Assembly (NCBI GenBank): GCA_030685235.1
Contig: MU839116.1
Location: 1-64,000 of the forward strand
Source: Copromyces sp. CBS 386.78
Lineage: Eukaryota; Ascomycota; Sordariomycetes; Sordariales; Sordariaceae
Reading direction: 5' to 3'
Length of the DNA stretch: 64,000 nucleotides
A model generated the notes under the pieces. The model saw nothing but the letters and a program-made list of their open reading frames with translations, was not told where the DNA came from and did not search any database. Of this stretch, positions 20,989 to 31,467 are shown piece by piece. A program made the translations under genes and the position numbers. Within the stretch, counting starts at the first letter, position 1. The number at the start of each line of letters is the position of its first letter.

Positions 20989-23900
20989 ATGGCTGGCCGA
21001 CAGCAGGATCACCGAGCCCAAAAGATCTCCAGCGCCATCGACAGCCTCATAGCCCACCTGATCCCCGAAAACCCCTACGAAGACGACCATAGCGCCGAGC
21101 TTCGACACCATGATTATGCGTCAGCCGTCAAGGCCCTCCTCGAACAGTAGGATTGCTCCGGCAACGGCAACGGGGGCTATGTATGGACCATAACTAAAAC
21201 AAACATGGCTAACTCTTGTGGTGTTTCTACCCAACCAGACCCTCCTCGCCAAGCTACGATGCCGACGTTAACAATGCCTCCGACCTGATCAAGAGAAAGT
21301 TGATCCAGGGAAACCCAACCCAGGCACTGCGCTTCTCTCACCTCTACACCCGATTATTATCCCTCCCGGTTCTCAACCAGAAATGGGCCATCCTCTACTT
21401 TCTATACCAGCTCTCGGACTCGCCAGATCCCAATGAGCCACTTCCGCAACAGCAGCCCCATTTCGACCCTCCATTTCAGCCCCAGATCCAGGCGCAAACA
21501 CCTCCGCCGCAGCTTCTGAGACCTCCCCAACCGGCAGCATGGCCTGCCGAACCCAGGATCCCCGCATATGGAGAGGTGATGATGGATGAGGAGGTGATGG
21601 AGGATGCCCCTTCTCTAGAGGGATCTCACAATGTTCCCCCAGAAAGGCCAAGGCATGGTAGAGACCAAGCTCATACGCCTACCCAGAGTCACCAGGCCGG
21701 TCCTGCTTCAAGAGACGAGAGGGAGGTGGCACACGACCCTTCGGAGCCGGCACTGTTAAGGGACCTGCCCTTCACCTTGCAAGGCCTCTCGTCGGCAACT
21801 CTCCCTTTTCTCAACGACACGACTTTGAAGCTACCACCAACACTTCCTATTCCTATCATCTCTCTTCTCAACACGCTGGCCGAGCCTTCGCTCCTCTACA
21901 GGGGACTGAACGAGTTTACCAAGACGCCGGCGAACGGCCTACTGGGCCAGAGTCTGCGGGCTGCTATCAGCAAAGAGCTTCGATCATATTTGACCCTGGT
22001 GGCTACCCTGGAGACCCAGATTCGCCGCGCTCTCTCTGAGCTTGATGAGTCTGCTCCCCGTGGCGGCATTGGAAAGACCGGTGTTACGCTCAAGAGATGT
22101 GTGGTATGGACACGTGAGGCAACCATGGGCCTACGCCTCATGTCTCTGATTGCCGAAGAGAGCAAAAACAAGCATGGTGGGCAGTTGATCACTCTGATTC
22201 ACAGCTTCTCGTCTTCACATGGCGACCCTGTTGTGGCTGCTTTCGCCGAACGGTTGCTTGTTGACGTAACTCGCCCATTCTACGATATCCTACGCCGCTG
22301 GATTTATGACGGAGAGCTTCTCGACCCTCATATGGAGTTCTTTGTCCGGGAACAGAACCCCCACGACGAGGAGAGGAAAGACGCGAAGGCTAAAGGCCAA
22401 ATGAGTGTCTGGAACTCCAAGTATGAGCTCGTTGAGAACATGATTCCGACCATCATCACGGACAACTTTTCCAAAAAGGTGTTCCTTATTGGAAAGTCCC
22501 TTAACTTCATCCGTCATAGCTGTGGCGATCACAAATGGGTCGAGCACTACAGTAAAAAGGCCTCAAGGGAGCTCAAGTATGGCGACACGGCTACCCTGGA
22601 AGCCTGGATTGATGAGGCACACAGGGAGACGATGAGCCATCTTATGCATCTCCTGAGCGATCAGTTCCGTGTCTTCGATCATCTAGAGGCGCTGAAGCGA
22701 TACATTCTGCTGGGTCAGGGTGACTTCATTGCTTTGCTGATGGAGTCGCTGGCCCCTAACCTAGATCGGCCAGCGGGTGCCCAATATCGACATACACTCA
22801 CTGCGCAGCTTGAGCATGCCATTCGAGGCTCAAACGCTCAATACGACGATCCAGAAATCACCAATCGCCTGGATGCTCGCATGCTTCAGCTCAGCCATGG
22901 TGATATCGGCTGGGACTGCTTCACGCTCGAATACAAGATTGACGCACCTGTGGACGTCGTTGTTACCGAGTGGGGCAACCGACAATACCTCAAGGTCTTC
23001 AACTTCCTTTGGCGTATCAAGCGCGTTGAATTTGCCCTTGCCTCTACTTGGCGCAAGTGCATGACTGGCGCCCGCGGCGTTCTCCAAACGTCGGACGACA
23101 AGGTGCTTCAGACATGGAAGAGCACCCGGGGTGTTCTCGCCGAGATGGTCCATTTCGTCGGCCAATTACAGTACTACATCCTCTTCGAGGTCATCGAAAG
23201 TAGCTGGACCGAACTGCAAAAGAACATTCACAAGGAGAACTGCACGCTCGACGACCTAATAACCGCCCACACCAAATACCTCACCTCCATTACACACAAG
23301 GGTCTTCTAGGCGCCAAACGACGACAGCACCCGCAGACAGGCGCAGACCCTGCCGCAGCACCTTCCACCACCGACGAAGACCGCAACTCCTACATGGTCC
23401 AACTAAGCGAGCTCCTCCGGACCATGCTCGCCTACAGAGACAGCGTAGACGGTCTCTACAGCTGGTCCGTTTCCGACTTTACGAGACGTCAGGAGAAGGA
23501 GACAGCCGGACTCATTTACTCGCACCGCGGCGGGACCCGAAGCACAACGCGAGACCGAGCAGATTCCCAAGCTGCGTCCATGGCTGACTCGATGGACCTT
23601 GATCCGCCATACGACTACAACGACTCCTCAGCCACCGGCGATGCAGGGGCAGTTAAGAGCGAGTTCCCGGCGTTGCAGGACCGGTTGAAGCAGTTGGGAG
23701 CCAACTTTAAGACGAGGTTGCAGATCCTCCTGGGAGATTTGGCCTATCAGCCGGATGTGGATATGCGGTTTTTGGGACTGTCGATGAATTTCAATGATGT
23801 GTATCAACCTGTGAGGAGGAAGACGAAGAGCTCATCCAGTGCTGCCGTTCCCAGCGGTGGGGCTACGTCTGTAGCTTCTGGGGCTTCAGGGTCTGGGAGT

Positions 23901-23999
23901 CAGGGGCAAGCTCAGGCTGGGGGGAGCGGTGGGCAAGCAGGAGGAGGAGGAGGAGGAGGAGGGACGACTTTTCGTGGGACAGATACCTCGAAGGCCTAG
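20989..23999 (+). CDS. alp6: Gamma-tubulin complex component 3 (GCP3/Spc98/Alp6)
   Basis: The model is join(20989..21146,21239..23999), 972 residues. GCP3 is a core subunit of the gamma-tubulin small complex that nucleates microtubules at the spindle pole body. Conserved GCP blocks are visible: NFIRHSCGDHKW and LKRYILLGQGDFIALLME in the middle, then YLKVFNFLWRIKRVEFAL and the helical C-terminal domain that contacts gamma-tubulin. The intron (21147..21238, GTAGGA...CCAG with a GCTAAC branch) joins LLEQ to PSSPSYD. The region encoded near 21430-21750 is Pro/Gln-rich and disordered, and the C-terminus ends in a Gly-rich tail. The second of two closely spaced ATGs (CAACAATGGC) is used, since the first at 20981 is in another frame. 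Confidence 0.95.
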
Positions 24000-24495
24000 G
24001 CAGCATGTGGATCTGACGGGAGTGATTTGAGTAGGGGGCCAAGGTATTTGTACCGGAGCCGGTAGGGTAAGGACCGTTGATAGGTGTACCACTAGTTGTA
24101 GGATGGGAGATGGCGGCGGGGATGAAGCCGGAGGAGGACTTAATACAAACGTTACGAAGCAAGAGGAGATGGAAAGCACTTGTGTAACCGTTGTTTACAG
24201 GTATGAAAGGAAGGTGAGGTCCACGTCTTTGATCTACTCCTAGTCCGACTGTGGAATAATATCCGGCCAAGGAGCCTGTAACAAGCGGTTAGGTTAACGG
24301 TGATGGCCTTGTGAGAAGGAGAGAGGTTTGCATATGTAACCTGTCAGTATACGAGACATATCAACCTTGGCCATAGAGGTAAGATTGATGGACTGTGTTA
24401 TGTCTATTCGCCATTTCTATATATCCAAGAGACACAGCCACCTGGCTTCTATGACAAAAGAATCTATCTTCTTATATCACTCCTAAAGCCTAGGT
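24000..24495. other. Convergent intergenic spacer (GCP3 / MFS)
   Basis: 3' flanks of two converging genes. Nothing recognisable. Confidence 0.55.
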
Positions 24496-26375
24496 CTAGG
24501 CCTCCATCCTCCCATCATGTTCCACAATAGCCTGCTCAATCTCTCTTTCCTCCTGCTCACTCACTCCCCCCGCCGTCCACCCCGTCCCCGCCTGCACCAA
24601 CAGGACAACCACACACAGCACCGCCGCGCTCTGATAAAGCGTCCTCAAAGCATCCTCATACCCCCTCACAGCGACCACCCTTTCTTCAACCGTCAAGAAC
24701 CCCTCTTCATGCACCCTCGCCGGGCTCCCCACCAAAACCGTAACCAACTTCTCCATCCTCTCCCTCGGCATGCCCTCTTCCCAACCAAGCTTCTCAAACC
24801 CTCTATACAGCGAAGCCCTCAACTCCCTCCCGAATATCCCGCCTCCGATCGCCGTCCCAAAACTGCCCGCGAACCCACGGAAGGTAGCCAGAAGCCCCGT
24901 AACAATAAAGTGTTCCCGCACATGACTCAAATGCAGCAAATGCGCCATGGTGTAATTGACCGCCGCGCCCGTCGCCAGTCCGTTCACGAATATGGTAGCT
25001 ACGTACCAGCTCATTTGGGTGGAGGCGTTGCTCACGTACCCCATTGCCAGGATCGCCAGTCCGAAAACGGACATGGAAAATAACGACGGGAACCAATATC
25101 CCTTGCTGGTGTGATCGTCCGCGCGGTGCGTCATGTGCAGCACGCCGACTAGCAAACCACCAAAACCAAAACCTAGGTTCGTCGGGATCAAGATGGAGCC
25201 TGCGAGGGCCGGGGAGGCGCCGTGTACGGCTAGGGCGAAGATGGGGGCGTAGAAGAGGACGGTCCAGCGCGCGGACATGAAGCCTAGTTGCGAGAGGCAG
25301 GACAAGAGAATACCGCGCGAGCGCAGAATGCGGAGGGGGATGATGGGGTCTGATGCATAGCGGGATTCGATTACCAAGAAGAGGGAGAAGGTGAGGAGGG
25401 AGGAGAACAAGGGTGTGTAGTGGACTCCTGAGCGGCCGGAGAGGGAGTAGAGGAGTAAAACGATGGTGCTGGTTAGTGTTACGGCTCCCGCGTAGTCGAT
25501 CCCCTTCAATTTCTGGAGGTTGGTTTTCTCCGCGCCTCCTGCGGCCAAGGGAGAGCCGGAGGATAGGATAAAAGAAGGGATGCTAGCGTAGACACCCAAG
25601 CCTCCCAAAAGACCAACTGGAGCCTGAAGCCAGAAGAGCGCGCGCCAGCCGATGACGGGCAACAAAGCGCCGAAGACGACGGCTCCCGTCGACATGCCGA
25701 TCGTGAAGCCCGCGTTGGTCAAGCCTATCCAGAGTCCCCGACGTTTCTTACTGGTCAGTTGGATGACGAGTATTAACGCCAAAGTCATAATCCCGCCACT
25801 CCCAATGCCCACGAGGGCGCGACCGACCATGAACAGCCAGAGAGTAGTGCTTTGCGAAGTGACGAGGGAACCCCCCGAAAAAAAGAAGGAGGAGATCAGA
25901 ATCATGAGACCCGGCGTGAAGATGGTGGATAAGCGACCGATTAAGGGAGCGACGGCTCCCGAGCTAATCAGGTAGACTCCTGTGAACCACATGGCTTGGT
26001 CGTAGGCGTCGAGGTCGGTGGCGATGGTGGATTGGATGGTGGAGATGCCGGACATGTTGCTTGCTTTGAGTTTTGGGAGTGTTAGCAGTTGTCTTGGAAA
26101 AGAGGGTATGTGAATACATAGTCAATCATACCTTGGAGGAAGATGAGAACCCACATGCTCAGGGCAATGGAGAGTCCCCGGCCAAATCCAATGGGCTTCT
26201 CATCTTGAGGTGGTGATGGTGGTGGTTCATTGCCGATGGTGCAGGAGCTGGCTGTTTCGGAGTTGAGGAGAGGGGTGGTTTCCGCTGCTGAAGCTGTGAG
26301 AGTTGGTGACGAACCAACATCGTTTTCATCGATGTCGCCGTTTTGACGACGGAGGCCGTCTGTTTCAAAGGCCAT
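24496..26375 (-). CDS. Major facilitator superfamily transporter, DHA2/vacuolar basic amino acid type
   Basis: The model is complement(join(24496..26063,26132..26375)), 603 residues. The protein has about 14 hydrophobic helices. The first lies at the end of exon 1 and is completed across the intron, giving IFLQASNMSGISTIQSTIATDL, which corresponds to the LDxTIV...ALPTIA segment of drug:H+ antiporters. GRLSTIF stands where the usual GRLSDIFGRK loop is, so the charged loop between helices 2 and 3 is degenerate. The N-terminal tail holds an acidic dileucine-like ETTPLLNSE, typical of vacuolar sorting in Vba/Fnx-type transporters. The substrate cannot be told from sequence; vacuolar amino acid or drug transport is inference. 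The intron is 26064..26131 (GTATGA...AAAG). Confidence 0.88.
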
Positions 26376-27242
26376 GGTGGTGACCTTTGTTCCCCTGATG
26401 TTGAGTTGTGGATGTCGTATGAACTCTTATCATATACAGTTATGATATAAGTGGTCACCTCTTGAAAGTCATCGAAGAGACACGAGAATGAAGAGAGGAA
26501 TGTCACAGAGACTTGAACAGAATTTCATCCCATCACCAGTTTCTTTTTGCAGATGAAGTAACGGTGAAGTTAAGATATCCATTACCTGAAAAGTCCAACG
26601 TCATCAAGGAACGCGAGTCCGAAACGCGTTGTCTGATTGGTAATAAGTGGATGTTTAACGGGGATTAAAGAACAAAGTAGTTTTACATTATTAATCGCTT
26701 TCAAACGGCCTTCCACATCCAGACGCCGAACCTAAATGCCAGACTGCCGGGTTTATAATATGTGCCTGAAAGAGATGCGTTGTCAGCGGGGCATGGGGGG
26801 GCCAGCTCAATGGTTCAGTCCCGCCGAACAGTCTGTGAAACATGGGATAAAAAGAAACATTGCTGAATGTTGAACATGATGTTGTGTAAAAGAGTCGTTG
26901 ATGGTTGCACTTATTAATGGAAAAAGAGATGTCGGATGCAGGTCTCAGATTATGAACAGCCACCAACCCTAACCCCGATCTACAACTTCTGGAAAGCATC
27001 AAAGCTGAGCTCCCCATGTCCGTGCCAAGACATTTCCGCTTGCACCTCCGTCGACCGGCTCCCGGAGACTCCATCACGAAATGCCCCACTGTCCCGCTCG
27101 GTCATTAGGTGTTGTAGGTCACTGACAGTTTTTATATCAGTGAATATCTTCACTTGAACTTTCTCACTCATACAAACCACTCAGGGAACCACTCCCCTCC
27201 TCTAACACCATCACCACCACCATCAGACTCCACATAGACACA
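26376..27242. other. Divergent intergenic region (MFS / dihydroorotase)
   Basis: About 870 bp with promoters of both genes. ORFs are short and compositionally random. No repeat or RNA gene seen. Confidence 0.5.
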
Positions 27243-28383
27243 ATGCCCCTCAAGGATTCCTACCTCCTCCCCGCTGCGGCGGACATGCACGTCCACTTGC
27301 GCAACGCTCCCGGCCCCATCGCCGAGCTGGTGACCCCGACCATCCGCAAGGCCGGCATTGACACCGTCTTCGTCATGCCCAACTTGGCTCCTCGCCCCGT
27401 CGTCACCGTCGATGAGGCTCTCGAGTACAAGAAGGCTCTCCAGGCTTACGACCCCGAGGTCAACTACCTCATGTCTCTCTACCTGCACGAGAGTATCACG
27501 CCCGATGAGATCCGCAAGGCCAAGAAGGCCGGTATTGCCGGTGTCAAGGTATATTTCTTTTCCCTCCCTCACTCCCTTCCCATTCTTATCATATCACTGA
27601 CACACACCAAAAAAGGCCTACCCCCGCGGCGCAACCACCAACTCCCAATGGGGCGTCATCTCCTTCGACCCCTTCCACTCGGTCCTCTCCACCATGGAAT
27701 CCGAAGGTCTGGTCCTGAACCTCCACGGCGAGATGCCCTCCTCCGCCTCGGAAAACATCACGGTCATGAACGCCGAATCCAGGTTCCTCCCCACCCTCAC
27801 CTCTCTGCACAGCAAATACCCCAAGCTCAAGATCGTCCTCGAGCACTGCACCACCGCCGACGCCGTCGCCGCCGTCCGCGCCTGCGGCCCCAACGTGGTG
27901 GCCACCATCACCGCCCACCATTTATCCCTGCTCGTAGACGACTGGAGCGCCAACGTGCACCACTACTGCAAACCCTCGGCCAAGTCACCCGAGGACCGCC
28001 GGGCGCTTCTGCAAGCGCTGGTGACGAGCGAGGGCAAGTTCTTCCTTGGCACCGACTCGGCGCCGCATGATATCTCGAGCAAGAAGGGCAAGGGGAACAC
28101 GGCGGCCGGTGTTTTCACGCAGCCGTATGCGCTGGGGTACGTGTTGACTGCGCTGGAGGAGGGGATTGCGAGGGGGGATGTTAAGGAGGAGGACGTGACG
28201 GAGGAGGTGTTGGCGGGCTTCTTTAGCGGGTATGGACGCAAGTTTTATGAGGTGAAGCCGGCGGAGAGGAAGATTCTGGTCAAGAAGGGTGGGGCGACGG
28301 TGGAGGAGAGTTTGAAGACGGATAAGGTCGAGATTGTGCCGTACAGGAGCGGGGAGAAGACTTGGAGTGTTGAGTGGCAGTGA
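27243..28383 (+). CDS. pyr-6: Dihydroorotase (third step of pyrimidine synthesis)
   Basis: The model is join(27243..27548,27616..28383), 357 residues. It interconverts N-carbamoyl-aspartate and dihydroorotate in the cytosol. It is of the bacterial PyrC/yeast Ura4 type. The zinc ligands are all present: HVH (His16, His18), the carbamylated Lys102 in GVK-AYPRGATTNS, the histidine of NLHGEMP, the histidine of EHCTT, and the catalytic Asp in GTDSAPH. The metal-bridging lysine is the last codon of exon 1, directly before the intron (27549..27615, GTATAT...AAAG). Length matches Ura4/PyrC. The Neurospora locus for this enzyme is pyr-6; I assign the name from function. Confidence 0.96.
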
Positions 28384-28883
28384 GTTACTCACGTCTAGGG
28401 ATACGTGGGAGTTGGTCTGGTTGTGAGTTCAAGTAAGGAAAAATTTAAGAGGAAAAGTATGGGGTCAAAAAATGAACAAATGGGGAGTTTGGGTCTGGGG
28501 TGGTTTTGTGATTCAAGCCGGCTTACCATATGTGGGAAGCGTCACTACAGAGATACAGTAGAAATATGTTAGATTTATACAACGACTTGTCGTTAAGCTG
28601 GGAATACTTTGCTGTCGGTTTCCCCAGTTGTTTTCTAGTCAAGGCCTTATAAGGGGCGACAAATTGTCATGTTCCAAGTTTCGCTGTATGTTCAAAAACA
28701 GAATTCCAATCTCTTCATCTGATGCCCGGAAACAATGCCGCAAAAACATCATTCAGACAGCCATTAATAATCGCTTATGGGTTTGACCGTATGCACATTT
28801 TCCCAGTACGCCCACCCTGAGTACTATTAACACCAAAAAATGAACAAGAAAGGGGGTATCATCACAGGCCGTTAAACCGAGTC
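28384..28883. other. Convergent intergenic spacer
   Basis: 3' flanks of dihydroorotase and the coiled-coil gene. No feature found. Confidence 0.55.
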
Positions 28884-30606
28884 TCACGACACCGGCGGCT
28901 GTGGTACCTCCGTCGGTACCCCCGTCACGCCAGAACCATCATGATTACTCCCACTCATCTCTCCCAAACCACTACTTTCAGCAGCCTCGTTCGCAGCCGT
29001 CTCCTCCGCCACAGCCTGTGCAGCTTGCGCCTGTTGCTCAGCATCCAACTTCTGCAGTTCCTTCTGCCTCTCCTTCTCAGCCCTATCAATGATATCATCA
29101 TCATCACTCCAGAACTCATCATCATCCGGCAGCTCGGGCATCGCCATCCTCTTCCAGAACCGTAGCTCCTGCCTCATGGCCTTGGCATCCACTGTGCGCT
29201 CCCAGCGCTTCTCATCCTTGTCATACTCGGCGCGGAACTTGCGCACAAGCTCGTTGGCCTTGCCGGCGTGTGCCTGCATTTCCCAGATCTGCTCGCGGAG
29301 TCGACTATTCTCGGCGCGCGCCTCGGCTAGTTGGGCGCGGTATGAGTGGTGCCAGGCTGCCACGTCTTGGACGTGCTTGGCTTTGTACTCGTGGAACTTC
29401 TTGAGCATGGTGTACATGACTTGTGAGTATTGTGAGAGGAGAGCGGCGTTGGCGTCTCGGGAGAACTTTGCCTTTTCTAGGGCCTCGGTGAGGATGGACA
29501 CTAGCTGGTCTATGTTCTCGTCTTGGTCTACTGATGAGTTAGCAAATTTGGGGCTATGATCATGCAAACAAGAGGATGAGAGACATACTCTTGAGTTCTT
29601 CCCCGGCAGCATTGAGCAATTCGTCATTTGTTAGAGACTGTGACCTTGCCCGCCCGCGAACTTTACCAACCCCTGAGACCACCTCCTCTAAGGCGCGTTG
29701 GTTTTGCGCAAGTTGTCGGCTCAACTCCTCAACCAGGCCGTAAATGTAATTTAGCTCGGCTTGGTGCCCTGCCGGTGTGGGGAGACCAACCATGGCCGCC
29801 GGCATATTTCCAGCGTGCATGCCGTTCATTGCCTCTTCTTTGTCGATTTCTTCCGACTTGTCTCTGGGTTCTGACCTGGCTCTTTTGCCGGCTGGAAGCG
29901 ATTCTGCTCTTCTTCGGCCGCTCGATGATAGTGGAAGTTCGCGCGGAGTAGGGAGAGCCGACCTGGGTACACAAGGTCGGGTTACAGACTTTGGTTTCTT
30001 TACGTCCTCAACAAACTCAGCAAATGCACTGTCAGCTTCCAAGGTCTGAGCAACGTTATCGCCGCTGATCTCTCGAACTAGGTCAAGGCGAGGTCTTTCG
30101 GACGCACGAGGTGTGCTTGGAGAACGAGGTGTGTCCGGAGATGGAAAAACGCTTGCGGAACGGGGCCTTGGCGCAGAAGGAAGTGTTGGTGAAGAAGGAG
30201 GTGTTGGTGAAGGATCCGAGGTCGCAGCAGAACCGGGATTCTAGTCCTTAGATGTACTCGTTCGTGTCTGTCCACGGATCCATTCAAGAGACGGCGGCTC
30301 TAGAATCTGTCTACGTTGACGGGATGATGTGCTGGAAGAAGCGGCTCTGTCAGGGTCGTGATTCTCCTTCTGTGAGCCTTCTCGTGGCCGGCGTTGATGC
30401 TGTGGATTCGAGACAGAGCCGTGGATAAACGGAGATGTTGTATTCGGTGAAGGCTCCAGAGGAACCCTACTTGCCAACTTTGCTGTTTTCCCTGTTGTGG
30501 TTTCCAGTGACTGTCGCGAATCTGGGGATGCGCCCGAGTCTTTGTCCGGACCTTCGTCGTCCTTGTCTGAGCCCGATCGGGGGCGACTCGTAGAGCGTCC
30601 CAGCAC
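28884..30606 (-). CDS. Unrecognised coiled-coil protein, reading frame interrupted by TAG
   Basis: Exons 30606..29589 and 29527..28884 are joined by an intron at 29528..29588 (GTATGT...GTAG). I do not recognise the family. The first half is Ser/Pro/Arg-rich and disordered. The second half has long amphipathic helices (AELNYIYGLVEELSRQLA; LLSQYSQVMYTMLKKFHEYK; RRQL-like coiled coil) followed by an acidic FWSDDDDIIDRAEKE motif. A spindle-pole or cytoskeletal coiled-coil role is possible but unproven. A TAG at 30243..30241 lies in frame between SKD and NPGSAAT, and no GT-AG intron of suitable phase removes it. The 5' end is probably another split start codon: a TAG acceptor precedes TG CTG GGA, and a donor after AAAGA (GTAACT, about 30791) would create ATG, giving MLGRSTSRPRSG. 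Confidence 0.6.
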
Positions 30607-31467
30607 TATTGTGACGGTAGAGTTATTAATGCCGCGAAGTATGTAGACGTAACGATGAGTCCGTGTCTTGGCGTCGTGATCGGGATGGAGGATAGGAGCA
30701 GCTTTGTGCGATGGACGATTGTGTTTATGCCGTGGTGATGTGCTAGCTAGCGCGCGTGGTGGTAATCAATTCGCCCTGGCTAGTTGAGTTACTCTTTGCT
30801 GGTCAAGAAGATGTATGCTGGCTGTGAAAAAGCTGTGCGCGAAAATCGAGATGGTTGAGAAGAAGCGGGAGAAGATGCTTGTTGTTGGGAGGTTTTGTCT
30901 TGTTGACATTGGATGTTGATTTCCACTTGCTGTTGTTGTTGCATTGCAGGAGCTGACCTCACTCATGCCTGCCGGTGGGAACTGGCCCCACCTGCCTTCA
31001 ATGGGATTGCAGGTGCCAAAGTCAGTGAAGGATCGCTGAAGCCAGCAGCAGTTACAGTGGGCTGGGCGCTACCAGTACACAGGCTCGAGGTAAGTTCACG
31101 GCAACATCAATTCTTGCGTGACCTTGTTCCTGCTTGCTCCCTCTCCTTCACACTTCCAAAAGCCTCCCTCAAACATATTTTTGGCGAAAATAACAATTCG
31201 ACACACCATCAATCATCTTATCGACGCTTCTGGATTGGTTATTTGGACAGGCCCATATCAATCAACACTATCATTATTTGGGATCACGGACAGCAGAGAG
31301 AGCTCACAAGACTGACCCTCCATTCGCTCTCCCAGGTTTTGGTCTCATTAACAGTTGATTGGCCGCTATCTGTCAGCTTTCGACAGACTTTCACGCTTCC
31401 TTTCACTCCCACTTTCAACAGCGGCAGAGGAACATATTTCACCCACATATGATAAACAAACGGCAAG
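30607..31467. other. Divergent region between the coiled-coil gene and MED1
   Basis: Holds the probable leader intron of the minus-strand gene (about 30791 down to 30607) and the MED1 promoter and leader, which is rich in CT. A CAA-rich 46-codon frame on the minus strand (MQQQQQ...) would be an upstream ORF if transcription starts far enough out. Confidence 0.4.
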
